This document shows, one piece after another, positions 48,072 through 56,763 of a stretch of DNA of 64,000 nucleotides (positions are counted from its first letter, which is position 1; each line of letters starts with the position of its first letter). The position numbers were made by a program, and so were the translations under genes. The DNA lies in the IMG/VR virus record IMGVR_UViG_3300035698_004821, positions 29,085 to 93,084 of that record, one strand, 5' to 3'. The notes below the pieces were generated by a model. The model saw nothing but the letters and a program-made list of their open reading frames with translations. It did no database searches and had not been told where the DNA came from. Source of the DNA: a virus.

Positions 48072-49700
48072 ATGACAGACGCAAGCCAAATCGCAACCGA
48101 CAGTGAGTTCTCAATAATAAAGTTGAGGAACTCCTTACAGGCGCTAGCCGAACGATCTGACCCAGACTCAGACGCTAACACTCTTTTGTCTGAAGCTACT
48201 GCGCTGTTCAAGAACTTCTTCACTAACCTGGCTGAGCCTGAGTTCAAACCTCAGACCCTAGACACAGGGGACACCCCCAAGTCTCAGATATACAACGACA
48301 ACCTTAGGGGAATGTATAATGACATCTCTCGCTTCTACACAGAGCTGAGAAACCTAGCTGTGTCTAATGTCAAGTCATTTAACTTCTCCCAAGTAGTCAT
48401 CAGCGAGGTCAGAAAAAGGGCAGCTGGTTTGGCTAGCATTGTTCTGGATCTAAACATCCTAAGCGACTTCACTAGAGGTGACGTAATAGTAGCTGGAGAT
48501 GACTTCCTCAACCTCGACCGAGTTGACACAGGAGCCGCTATGGGCTCCCCTCCTGCCGAATTAATATCTAATGGTGCTGGGCTGTCCTTGGCACGAGCGT
48601 CCACTAACAACCTAAGCACGGACCCCAGAACGAAGATAGAGATCTTCCCCGTCGGACCACCTACAGCCGGAGCTAATAGCTCAGAGGTAAACCGTAACCC
48701 TACCCCTGGTAACTTGGGCAGGTTCTACGAGGGTAACTACTATAACTTCCTAGGTCAAGCTCGACCAGAGGGTGGTAGCTTTAATATTCAGTACGTCCTT
48801 GACCCTACACAGATACAAGCTGTAGTTGACGTGACCCCCGGATCTAACACCAGCACGGAACCACCAGAGCCTAACTCACTGGGTACTGCCCCAGGACTGA
48901 TACTGGCGCCACCTCAAGAAGCAGGGGGAGCACCAACAGGAGGCCCAGCAGGGACACCCGCTGCAGGAGCCACAAGGCCAGAGGACTACTTCCTTGAATA
49001 CGGCGCATCAGAATCTGCAAAGGCACAAGCAAGACTTGCCATGCTAGACGGCAACCCTGACACCTTCTGGGAAGGTGAGTACCTAGTCAGGTTACTTAAC
49101 CCCCTTATCACTGGACCTGCAGAGTCGGCTATAGTCACTGAGCTACCTGAGACGGAGAGTGGTGGGGCCGAAGCATCGTCTGGTGATCCTGATGCTCCAA
49201 CAGCAGCAGCCTTCCAGATAGACGTTGCCGACCTGAACAACAGGGCACTAGAGAATGACTCAGTAGACCTGATAGTAGACTTGGTTATAACACTGCCTGA
49301 AGAGCAGAACGTTAACTTCCTGGCCATCAACCCTGTGGTCTTCAGCCAGAAAGCCTTCATTGAGGTCGTGGATATCTCAACCATCAGCAGCACAGAGGGA
49401 GAGTTCAAGACAGTAGACAACTGGGATGCCATCCGGTTCCCTAAGACTATTACTCCTGAGGCTAACGAGTTCCTAACGGACAGTCAGTTAGCTGCATCTC
49501 TAGCCCCAAACCGTTACTCTTACTTAGGCCAGGGAATTTATCCCTTCCCACTTAGGGTAGCTAGCAAGGTTAAGATGCGCCTGAGAATGAATCAACCATC
49601 TTCTCAGGTGTATGAAAGAACGTACGTCCTACTCAAGAATAACATTGATGTTACGACAACTACGACAACGACAGTGAAACGAGGATTTCTTAGGTTCTAA
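48072..49700 (+). CDS. Discoidin-type fibre protein, paralogue family member 2
   Basis: The 542-residue product has the shared helical signature (Y74-N75-x8-D84-I). A Pro/Gly/Ala/Thr-rich linker follows at about residues 255-300. A discoidin-like domain occupies about 310-510, recognisable from LDGNPDTFWEGEYLV and strand patterns like VNFLAINPV. The protein ends soon after the discoidin part with a Thr-rich run, so the YxxGLR domain found in members 1 and 3 is missing. That domain is instead present in the separate 287-residue gene starting one base after this stop. The two genes together may correspond to one full-length member. Function in glycan binding is inferred from the fold. Confidence 0.6.
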   Translation: MTDASQIATDSEFSIIKLRNSLQALAERSDPDSDANTLLSEATALFKNFFTNLAEPEFKPQTLDTGDTPKSQIYNDNLRGMYNDISRFYTELRNLAVSNVKSFNFSQVVISEVRKRAAGLASIVLDLNILSDFTRGDVIVAGDDFLNLDRVDTGAAMGSPPAELISNGAGLSLARASTNNLSTDPRTKIEIFPVGPPTAGANSSEVNRNPTPGNLGRFYEGNYYNFLGQARPEGGSFNIQYVLDPTQIQAVVDVTPGSNTSTEPPEPNSLGTAPGLILAPPQEAGGAPTGGPAGTPAAGATRPEDYFLEYGASESAKAQARLAMLDGNPDTFWEGEYLVRLLNPLITGPAESAIVTELPETESGGAEASSGDPDAPTAAAFQIDVADLNNRALENDSVDLIVDLVITLPEEQNVNFLAINPVVFSQKAFIEVVDISTISSTEGEFKTVDNWDAIRFPKTITPEANEFLTDSQLAASLAPNRYSYLGQGIYPFPLRVASKVKMRLRMNQPSSQVYERTYVLLKNNIDVTTTTTTTVKRGFLRF

Positions 49701-49701
49701 T

Positions 49702-50565
49702 ATGGGAAGAAGAACAACAACAGTAGTGGAAGAAGAGAAGAACCTAGTTCTGTCTAAGATAGTTAAGTTCACCTACCTGCAGTCGCTGGCCATCAACGGT
49801 GGCTTGACTTCAGCTAGAGATATAGCTGGGGAGACTGAGTCTAAAAATGAAGAGGACGTCACCAGCAACCAAGACCTGAGTAGAGACTCAGCTTTTGTAC
49901 AGAACAATACAGAGATTGTCGCTGCCATCTTCTTCGGAGGGGCAGTTGAGCTTGGTCTCGGACCAATCGGTGAGGCCCTTAGCAACGCGTATAACTCTAC
50001 CTTTGGTAAGAAGACTACTGTAAATGTTAAGGTGGACTATAAAGAGTCCGGCTGGACACTCACCAAGACCTGGAACCAACCTCAGTTTGATATTGTGCGT
50101 TACGCTCTGGGCATTAGAGACTTAACCTTAGCTCAATTCACATACAAAAAGGTTAGTGAGATCATTTCTAAGCCCTGGGGATCACCTAAAGAGATTGTCA
50201 AGGTTGTTTTAAACGTAGATCAATTTGTACCAAGTGTTTTTCCTGCGGGAAATTACATTGAATACTACGTGAAAGCGAATACAGAAAACTCTGAATGGAT
50301 ACAGATCAACCCTCTAGGGTTCCCTTCTGTCTTCAGAGAAGACGGGAGCATCGTGCCCCGTGTCATCAGCTTCAATACTGAGCAGCCCTTAGGGGCCAGG
50401 CTGGAAGACAGTTACGTCACCACTGACAAACCGGTTAAGGAGATTATCTTCCGAGCCGTATTGAAACGACCCTCATCCTTAGAAGGCACTACAGCATCAG
50501 CAGATGGTTACAGCCCTATTCTAAGATCCTACCGACTTTTAATAACACCAAAGAATGGACTCTAA
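49702..50565 (+). CDS. Separate YxxG[LI][RK]-domain tail protein, partner of upstream gene
   Basis: The 287-residue product starts with a short basic, Thr-rich segment, then a helical part containing a hydrophobic stretch (about residues 70-98, IVAAIFFGGAVELGLGPIG). From about residue 125 it matches the C-terminal domain of its neighbours: YALGIR at residues 134-139 is followed by a strand series, an IEYYVKAN stretch and a WIQINPL stretch, as in the YVLGLR and YLIGLK regions of the 930- and 992-residue proteins. The preceding gene supplies the helical signature and discoidin-like domain, so the pair looks like a split version of the family. The stop overlaps the next gene by 11 bases. Confidence 0.58.
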   Translation: MGRRTTTVVEEEKNLVLSKIVKFTYLQSLAINGGLTSARDIAGETESKNEEDVTSNQDLSRDSAFVQNNTEIVAAIFFGGAVELGLGPIGEALSNAYNSTFGKKTTVNVKVDYKESGWTLTKTWNQPQFDIVRYALGIRDLTLAQFTYKKVSEIISKPWGSPKEIVKVVLNVDQFVPSVFPAGNYIEYYVKANTENSEWIQINPLGFPSVFREDGSIVPRVISFNTEQPLGARLEDSYVTTDKPVKEIIFRAVLKRPSSLEGTTASADGYSPILRSYRLLITPKNGL

Positions 50566-50935
50566 ACTATTTGAACTAGAAAAAAGAATCATCCGCCTCG
50601 AAGCTATGCTCGAAGCAAAGGAAGATCTTATCGACATCCTAACGACTGTCATGCGACAGCCGACATTACAGCCTCAGCCATATGTATTCCCAGACAACAC
50701 CGCTGCGCCTGTGTGGACCTCACATCAAGGCACGTCAAACGTCCCATTTGTGATTTCCGGATCAGTAGATCAAACGTTGTACTCAGTTAGTGGTGGGTAC
50801 GATCCTGCCGCTTGGGAGACATCATGTGGAGCGAACACAGTAGGCAAGACACACAAACCAACAGGTAACCAGAACACGACATCTGTAGAATCAAACCCTA
50901 TGCGTCTTGACTTGGCCACACCGCACGGACTATAA
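50555..50935 (+). CDS. Small coiled-coil tail protein
   Basis: The 126-residue product opens with a strongly heptad-like helix (about residues 1-36, LFELEKRIIRLEAMLEAKED) that should form a coiled coil, perhaps a trimer. The rest is Pro/Thr/Asn-rich and ends LDLATPHGL. No family recognised. It starts 11 bases before the end of the preceding gene and overlaps the next by one base (TAATG). Small helical proteins between fibre genes often act as oligomerisation or attachment adaptors, which is the inferred role. Confidence 0.55.
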   Translation: MDSKLFELEKRIIRLEAMLEAKEDLIDILTTVMRQPTLQPQPYVFPDNTAAPVWTSHQGTSNVPFVISGSVDQTLYSVSGGYDPAAWETSCGANTVGKTHKPTGNQNTTSVESNPMRLDLATPHGL

Positions 50936-53913
50936 TGGCTATTTATAACAGACAGTACCAGAAGCTATTGGCTGGTGAGTTATTAAGGTACCTCATGCTG
51001 GGTAAGACGCCCAGTCTTAGTGAGCTGTCTGCTCGGTTATCTGATACCCTGAGCAGTAAGAGTAAGGTAACCTACAAGTACGTTCCTCAACAGTACAGGT
51101 CTGTTTTCAATAATGAAGTCTACAACAAGTCTCTCCGCCGGATCAAGTTTGACATCGATACCTTTCATGAAGAGCTCATCCAGATGTTTGCTGATGCCAG
51201 CACGAGACTTAACTTCGCCGACCTCTACCACAAGGTCAACAGCTATGAGCTGAAGAAGCTACAAGCTGAGCTAGAACTACTGCTATTCACCACGGGCAAC
51301 GCAGACTTCTACTTCGATGGTGCTTTCGAAACATTCTCCGACACCTCTAATATGGATTCGACTGTCTCCACTAGAGACGTCGTTGACCTGGCAGAACAAT
51401 GCCTTGCCCTTCCCTACGGTGGTAACAACACCCAGCGTATTGACGTGGGCTCACTGATAGATACCCCTACTGTATCTATAAATATCTCAGAGCCTAAGAA
51501 CTCTGAGGTTATATCTAAGTCTCAGATACCAGGCACCCAGTTCGGTAACATCTTTAATGATACCCTATCTGTCTGGGGCTTCGAGATAATTACAGAGAAC
51601 AACGGACCTCTAGACGCTACGTTCACCTTCCCCCTTAATCCTGATGGAGAGGTGGAGTCAGAGTTCTTCGTTAGTAGACTGGAAGTAGTCCCACACAGTG
51701 ATGGGAAACAGAACATCAAAATATCAACGTCGAATGACAACGTTAACTTCAGTACCCTGTTAGGGTATGAACAGGGCTCTCTAATAGAGGACCAGAAGGT
51801 AACCTACGCGTTCGACTTTGAGACGACCCTTGTACAGTACGTTAGAGTCACCCTCAGCAAGACTGAGGCTGATGAAGAAATACTAGAAGGCAACGTCAAG
51901 AAGTATAGATATCTTATTGGGCTTAAAAAGTTTGCTGCTCTCCAAACGGGCAGGTCAAGACAGGCAACCTATATTAGCAACCCCATCAAATTTACGTCGG
52001 GTAAAACCATAGGAAAACTATCTATAAGATCAACCCAGGCAATACCTGCTGGCTGTAGCATTAACTATGCTGTCGCTGGCGTTATAAACGGCACTCAAGG
52101 ATCATTCATCCCTATCGTACCCGTTGGCTCTCAGTCAACCATTGGGTCCAATAAGATAGTAACATTCAACGCCACGAACAAGCAGACGACTAAGTTCACA
52201 ACAACTACAGAGGGGCCTGACGCACCTATCGTATATGGCACGGCCTTCCAAGGCAAGGAGTTCTTTAGAATAGGGCCTGCTCTGGAGACCCCTCCCATCT
52301 ATGGTGCTAGTCTAATGTACCGTGGATTCAAAGCCTGGTCCCGAGACAGCTCGGGATCTTTTGAGATCCTTAATGTCACGGACAACTATGTCAGCTTCGA
52401 ACAAGCAGACCTAGAAGCCATGTACGCATTGGAGACTGAGTTCCCTAATATAACCAACTTACCTTTAGGGCAAGATGGTGTTAAGAAGGTTAGGCTTCAG
52501 GTAACTAAGCCACCCTATTATGACACGAGTAGAGGACACAGTCTTAAGCCTCAGCCTGGAACACAGAACAGCCTTCTAGACACTAGACCTAACTACGCTG
52601 TCTACAGGATAACACACAAAGCAGATCTATCTAGGACTAGTACTAATTTCACATTAGATAGTGCACGGACACAATACCTACCCATATCTAACTTCGTACT
52701 AGAGAGTGGCTCAGCGCTTGAGCTACCCAGTATCGCTGGAGGCGCCGGAGCTATATACCAAGAGGGCATAGACTATACCTACGAGGTTATAGACATCGGT
52801 GGGCGTAACCGCCCTACCGGTAGGATTATTATACCCAATGGCAGTGCCTTCCTGGACTCTAGTGGTAACGTTATTCAGCTGCAGTTGGTGTTCTCCTACA
52901 TCATAGATCCTGACATCACCCATAAGGTGGTGAGGATCCTAGGCAATAACATCACACTAGATCATTCGAGTAACACACAGTATGATTCTATAGAGATAAC
53001 ATACAGGTACATACCTGTGTCACCTAGTCAAATCATCAAAGCTTCCATCCGCGTTAGTGACCTACCAACTAGCAGTAGCACACGCACCTTCTATGTAGAG
53101 GGAAGAGACTATGTGGTGGATGCTGATACTGGAGCCATACAACGTATACCCACTGGAACTATACCTACGACTGGATCAGTTTACGTACAGTTCTCATACA
53201 GAGGTTCGTCTGATACCTTAGAGACATTTACTACATGGGCTAACGTCTCCGCCGGCGCCGGTGCGCAGATTAAGTTTGATGTAGATCCATCTACTAAGAA
53301 GAATAGACTGGTAGTCGACTCCGAAGTAGGTGAGTCCTTCTTCGTTAATTCTAAAGAAGGCCTTATCAACCTTACCAATGCAACTAGTAGTCCTGTCCTG
53401 CCCTTCGGGTGGGTGCAGTTCATAGTCAGGTCTAAGAACCCTTCCTCGAACCAAGCCTTTAGAACTAATCTGATAGACCAAGTCATTCAGCTTAAGGATG
53501 TTAACAAGAAGAAGATATTTAAAGAGTATAACTATTACTTCAACGAGATCACTGCCTACCGCCAGCCTCTCCTTGAGAAGACACTAAACCACCTGAAGGT
53601 TAACACCCTTCTAACAGATCATGGTAACTTCGCTATAGATAGTACCACTGATCCTTTCAGCAGCTACATAGTGCTAAACTTTAAACCCAATGAAACAGAA
53701 GAACTATACCTCAAGGTCCCGACGGCAGATGCCGATGAGACAAGCCCTCCTGAAACAACTGATGAAGACTTTATGTTCACATGGAGTGAAAGAACTGAAG
53801 AGGATCTTGTCCCAACGGAAGTAGTAGTACGAATAGAACTGAACAGGAATCAGAATGTTGACGGTGCCATGACACCTAAATGTTTTGACTTTCAATTAAG
53901 GGTTGGTACATGA
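50935..53913 (+). CDS. Discoidin-type fibre protein, paralogue family member 3
   Basis: The 992-residue product has the shared helical signature (Y63-N64-x8-D73-I) in a basic, Lys/Arg-rich N-terminus. A discoidin-like sandwich follows at about residues 190-320 (VSRLEVVPHSDGKQNIKIST, then VQYVRVTLSK). YLIGLK at residues 326-331 opens the same second domain as in members 1 and 2. Beyond about residue 560 are three or more beta-sandwich-like repeats with lines such as YVEGRDYVVDADTGAIQRIP, suggesting a rod of Ig-like units. The last 100 residues are acidic. It is most likely a baseplate-attached binding fibre. It starts in a TAATG overlap and ends in an ATGA overlap. Confidence 0.6.
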   Translation: MAIYNRQYQKLLAGELLRYLMLGKTPSLSELSARLSDTLSSKSKVTYKYVPQQYRSVFNNEVYNKSLRRIKFDIDTFHEELIQMFADASTRLNFADLYHKVNSYELKKLQAELELLLFTTGNADFYFDGAFETFSDTSNMDSTVSTRDVVDLAEQCLALPYGGNNTQRIDVGSLIDTPTVSINISEPKNSEVISKSQIPGTQFGNIFNDTLSVWGFEIITENNGPLDATFTFPLNPDGEVESEFFVSRLEVVPHSDGKQNIKISTSNDNVNFSTLLGYEQGSLIEDQKVTYAFDFETTLVQYVRVTLSKTEADEEILEGNVKKYRYLIGLKKFAALQTGRSRQATYISNPIKFTSGKTIGKLSIRSTQAIPAGCSINYAVAGVINGTQGSFIPIVPVGSQSTIGSNKIVTFNATNKQTTKFTTTTEGPDAPIVYGTAFQGKEFFRIGPALETPPIYGASLMYRGFKAWSRDSSGSFEILNVTDNYVSFEQADLEAMYALETEFPNITNLPLGQDGVKKVRLQVTKPPYYDTSRGHSLKPQPGTQNSLLDTRPNYAVYRITHKADLSRTSTNFTLDSARTQYLPISNFVLESGSALELPSIAGGAGAIYQEGIDYTYEVIDIGGRNRPTGRIIIPNGSAFLDSSGNVIQLQLVFSYIIDPDITHKVVRILGNNITLDHSSNTQYDSIEITYRYIPVSPSQIIKASIRVSDLPTSSSTRTFYVEGRDYVVDADTGAIQRIPTGTIPTTGSVYVQFSYRGSSDTLETFTTWANVSAGAGAQIKFDVDPSTKKNRLVVDSEVGESFFVNSKEGLINLTNATSSPVLPFGWVQFIVRSKNPSSNQAFRTNLIDQVIQLKDVNKKKIFKEYNYYFNEITAYRQPLLEKTLNHLKVNTLLTDHGNFAIDSTTDPFSSYIVLNFKPNETEELYLKVPTADADETSPPETTDEDFMFTWSERTEEDLVPTEVVVRIELNRNQNVDGAMTPKCFDFQLRVGT

Positions 53914-54152
53914 CAGATGAAGAGTTAGATTTCGAAGAAGTCTTATTGGCTTATTTACGCTCAAGTAAAAAAATCAAGCTTGCAAAACTAGATGTAGAAG
54001 AAGCAGGCGTCAAAACACAATACATAGTCAGGTTCGAGGTTAACAATAGCTTTCCTGGCAACCTCACTAGCCAGATATACAATCCGTTTTCTGACCTAGT
54101 GGAACAACTACAGCATAATGAACAAAGAATTATTGAAAAGCAAGAAGTTTAG
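53910..54152 (+). CDS. Small acidic protein upstream of holin, function unknown
   Basis: The 80-residue product is acidic at the N-terminus (MTDEELDFEE) with a short beta-region and a helical C-terminus containing Gln/Glu-rich heptads. No family recognised. It starts in an ATGA overlap with the discoidin fibre gene and overlaps the holin-like gene by 35 bases, which may couple the lysis genes to the fibre operon. Its role is unknown. Confidence 0.5.
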   Translation: MTDEELDFEEVLLAYLRSSKKIKLAKLDVEEAGVKTQYIVRFEVNNSFPGNLTSQIYNPFSDLVEQLQHNEQRIIEKQEV

Positions 54153-54411
54153 GGCCGCCATTCTGTCGGCAGTCTCGTCCATACTGACCTTTGGGGCAGC
54201 TAAATGGGGCTGGGATCTACAGCCACAAGAGACGATGATACTGATAGGTATCATTACTACTCCCTTTCTAATGTACATCGGGGCCGAAGGCCTGTCAGAG
54301 GTGTCCGCTAAAAAGGTAGTAGAAGAGAACAAGGTGAGAGAAGACATCACAAACAAGGTACTTGCCGAGGTCGCAAAACAAATTGAGGATAAACAAAATG
54401 AAACACAATAG
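54118..54411 (+). CDS. Probable holin
   Basis: The 97-residue product has a basic N-terminus (MNKELLKSKKF), two hydrophobic segments separated by a short polar turn (about residues 12-32 and 38-60, FRAAILSAVSSILTFGAA and TMILIGIITTPFLMYIGAEG), then a charged, helical C-terminal tail. Two membrane helices with a charged tail is a class II holin pattern. The following gene encodes a small lipoprotein, as expected for a lysis cassette in a Gram-negative host. An inner-membrane spanin is an alternative because of the coiled-coil-like tail, but two hydrophobic segments favour holin. The start overlaps the previous gene by 35 bases, and no strong ribosome binding site precedes it. Confidence 0.62.
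   Translation: MNKELLKSKKFRAAILSAVSSILTFGAAKWGWDLQPQETMILIGIITTPFLMYIGAEGLSEVSAKKVVEENKVREDITNKVLAEVAKQIEDKQNETQ
54385..54389 (+). promoter_or_regulatory. Ribosome binding site fixing the lipoprotein start
   Basis: GAGGA lies eight bases before the ATG at 54398 and supports that start over the upstream TTG at 54362. It lies within the end of the holin-like gene. Confidence 0.65.
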
Positions 54412-54655
54412 TAAACTTAAGATGGCCGCTGTGGTCATCCTAGCAGCCCTTTTCTCCGGCTGCGCCTGCGATACCAACTTCAGACTGTATGTGAAGGCCC
54501 ATCGCCTGGCCTATAACGTGACTACGATCCACTACTCTGCACTAGTAGCAGACTCTGCGCTCAGTGTGGAGGCTAAAGCCACTCACCTACGCAGGGTTAA
54601 AGCTGAAGAAGGCATGATTACTAAAGCTGAGAAGCTCTTAGGTATTACCAAATGA
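54398..54655 (+). CDS. Small lipoprotein, Rz1/o-spanin-like candidate
   Basis: From the ATG at 54398 the product has 85 residues. It starts MKHNSKLKMAAVVILAALFSG followed by Cys, a basic n-region, hydrophobic core and a lipobox-like LFSGC with a second Cys two residues later, so a signal peptidase II lipoprotein is likely. The mature part (about 60 residues) is helical and Lys/Ala-rich. A small lipoprotein overlapping a holin-like gene fits the outer-membrane spanin that fuses membranes at the end of lysis. However, an inner-membrane Rz partner is not clearly seen, and typical Rz1 proteins are more Pro-rich. The stop overlaps the next start (ATGA). Confidence 0.55.
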   Translation: MKHNSKLKMAAVVILAALFSGCACDTNFRLYVKAHRLAYNVTTIHYSALVADSALSVEAKATHLRRVKAEEGMITKAEKLLGITK

Positions 54656-54942
54656 CAATAGAAGAAATTGTCAAGGCAGAAACTGCAACCCTAATCGCTA
54701 GTCTGGAGGGTCAGATTAATGACCCAGCACAGAAGGCGGCTATTGCTCAGATGACTGCCGACCTCGCTATGATCCCTATCCAAATGGCTAGGGGAGAGGA
54801 CACTGCACTAGTGTTTGCTTCGCTTCAAGCGGAAGCAGCCATGCGTGGAGTAACAGCTAGCCTTATGATGCAAGAAGCTGTACAGAAAGCCTGGATGAAT
54901 ATCATCCTCAAGGTCATTACAGTAGCTTTAACAGTAGCGTAA
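54652..54942 (+). CDS. Small protein with C-terminal hydrophobic helix
   Basis: The 96-residue product is Ala- and Met-rich and helical, with a hydrophobic C-terminal segment (about residues 80-96, MNIILKVITVALTVA) that could anchor it in a membrane. No family recognised. It starts in an ATGA overlap with the lipoprotein gene, so it may be a third lysis component, but a structural tail protein is also possible. The nine bases to the next gene are the largest gap in the block before 60186. Confidence 0.5.
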   Translation: MTIEEIVKAETATLIASLEGQINDPAQKAAIAQMTADLAMIPIQMARGEDTALVFASLQAEAAMRGVTASLMMQEAVQKAWMNIILKVITVALTVA

Positions 54943-54951
54943 CATAGTATT

Positions 54952-56265
54952 ATGGAAGACAAGAGAATTATCAACACCAATTCAGTTAGACGACCGGCTA
55001 GATTCCGGGGCGCTCTAACTAGTTCTGACTACAATGATAGTCAAGAAGAGATTATCACTGACATTCAGGAGTTGAGCAATGTTGTTAATTCCCTAAATGC
55101 TAGACTTACTCGATCATCATTGATTCTCAACAATGAGAATGCACATCTTAGACGCCAGGTGAATGCCCTTAGGGAGCAACAAAAATTCCAAGAGAAGACA
55201 TCAGTAGCATTTAATACTGTCACTCACCGGTTCGTAGACTTATCTAACACAGAAGGGATCTCATTCCCCAATGGATTAGATGATACTAGATCAGCCATGT
55301 TGGCTGCTGAATACGGAGAGGTAACCCTCCCCGCCAATAGTATTGAGAACAAGTTCTATACCACTAGCTTAGCCAGCAACAAACTGGTTACCCCTCCTCT
55401 GAACATCGTAGCATCTGGTACCTTTGATAAGGGTTCCGGCGATGGGTTAGTCAACTATGAGAAGGGCGGTAAAGTCTACGCTGGCAAAACGGAGCACGCC
55501 TTCAATGGCGTCAATGATCTGTACTGGGTAAGGAAGGTAGAGTTTCCCTTAGACTCAAGAGTGGACGAAGTAGAGTGCGAGCTAACTGTGATTGTACCAG
55601 AAGGCAGCAGTTCCAACAGTAACTTGATGGACATTATACCCTACCCCAACGGCGCACTCGATGTTACCGAACTAGCTACAGCCTCTGATCTAGGTAATAA
55701 CTTTATCAGAGTGGATGGCTTTGAGCCCAAGGACAACCTTGTCGCTCGCCGGTACCACTTCTCATCTACCATCGTTGACCAAGTCAAGATAAGGCTACGT
55801 CAAAGAAACTGGGTAGAAGAGAACGGCAAAAAGGTTTTCTATTATGGGCTTCAAGAACTAGGACTTAAGCTCGTGGACTACGACAAGCAGTTCACGGCTG
55901 GTGCCAGCTTTGGAGGGAACAACTCATTCATCATTGCTATCCCAGCAGTGGAAGGAACATCCTTCAAGAGTCTGTACGCTATCACTGGTAAGCCAAACTT
56001 CCTAGCGGAAGACTTCAGCCAAAGGCACATACATGTCAGACTATGCTCCTCGCTAGATTACAACAACAACGTTTTATGGGACAGCGATACTAATCTGCCC
56101 CCTCAGCAAACTACTCAGACCATTAGTGTAAACAATTCTATCATGTACGCCTTTGTGCAGATGAATTATGTCAAGACGTCCGGAGGCGTGTCTAGTCCCT
56201 TCCCTGTTGGGACTACACCGTACCTTCACGGCCTAGGCTTAAGCTACACTCTCGGTGGTTTATAA
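54952..56265 (+). CDS. Coiled-coil fibre protein, paralogue family member 4
   Basis: The 437-residue product shows the shared helical signature (Y27-N28-x8-D37-I) inside a strong coiled coil (about residues 30-75, SNVVNSLNARL and ALREQQKF). A beta-sandwich region follows (about 130-290) that may be discoidin-like: VDQVKIRLRQRNW resembles the closing strand of the paralogues. At residues 296-301 FYYGLQ, followed by ELGLKLVDY, matches the YxxGLR domain start. The protein ends with a small beta domain (GLGLSYTLGGL). It appears to be a shorter member of the same fibre family, separated from the others by the small lysis-like genes. Confidence 0.57.
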   Translation: MEDKRIINTNSVRRPARFRGALTSSDYNDSQEEIITDIQELSNVVNSLNARLTRSSLILNNENAHLRRQVNALREQQKFQEKTSVAFNTVTHRFVDLSNTEGISFPNGLDDTRSAMLAAEYGEVTLPANSIENKFYTTSLASNKLVTPPLNIVASGTFDKGSGDGLVNYEKGGKVYAGKTEHAFNGVNDLYWVRKVEFPLDSRVDEVECELTVIVPEGSSSNSNLMDIIPYPNGALDVTELATASDLGNNFIRVDGFEPKDNLVARRYHFSSTIVDQVKIRLRQRNWVEENGKKVFYYGLQELGLKLVDYDKQFTAGASFGGNNSFIIAIPAVEGTSFKSLYAITGKPNFLAEDFSQRHIHVRLCSSLDYNNNVLWDSDTNLPPQQTTQTISVNNSIMYAFVQMNYVKTSGGVSSPFPVGTTPYLHGLGLSYTLGGL

Positions 56266-56267
56266 AA

Positions 56268-56762
56268 ATGGACATAACTGGACGAATCGAAAGTCTAGAA
56301 AGTCAGTTAGCATTCATATCACAAGAGCTAATTAGAAAACCTTCTCTGGAAGTTTTCTCCCAGTACAGTTCAGTCTGGAATCAACAATTCTGTGGTATAG
56401 ATGATAAGGTTAATGCGACGGAAGCAGCACTTAACGAGCTGCAAATTCTCTACGCTAACCTAACCCTTGATATCGATGGTGCTATACTTGATGCGAACCA
56501 AGATGTATTGTTTGAGACATTCGAAACAATAAATCAGAACTTGAAAGAATATCCCTACTCGCTTTCCTACTCAACAGGCTCAGATTTAACCGGAATACGG
56601 TACACTCTAAGCGAGACAGGATACATCCAAAAAAGTCTGGACTACGATCTCTCCGGACTTCTAACTAAAGTCAGCATAGCTGGCAATTCATTACTCTCTG
56701 TCACCCTCTCTAAGAACTTCCTGTACACTGGAGAGGACATGACAGGAGTATATTATTCATAA
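56268..56762 (+). CDS. Coiled-coil tail adaptor, paralogue of the 62156 gene
   Basis: The 164-residue product begins MDITGRIESLESQLAFISQ and is helical over the first 65 residues. That part aligns without gaps to the 95-residue protein at 62156-62443, with about 28 identical residues of 65 by hand count, including WNQQ and LYxNL. The remaining 100 residues are beta-rich, end TGVYYS and are not shared apart from a similar TGVY end. It lies directly before a LamG-type fibre gene. A trimerising or attachment adaptor for the fibre that follows is a reasonable inference. Confidence 0.58.
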   Translation: MDITGRIESLESQLAFISQELIRKPSLEVFSQYSSVWNQQFCGIDDKVNATEAALNELQILYANLTLDIDGAILDANQDVLFETFETINQNLKEYPYSLSYSTGSDLTGIRYTLSETGYIQKSLDYDLSGLLTKVSIAGNSLLSVTLSKNFLYTGEDMTGVYYS

Positions 56763-56763
56763 T

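Noticed and set aside
54362-54397. Upstream TTG start for the lipoprotein gene
   Set aside because: It would put 12 extra residues before the signal peptide, while ATG at 54398 has a GAGGA site eight bases upstream.
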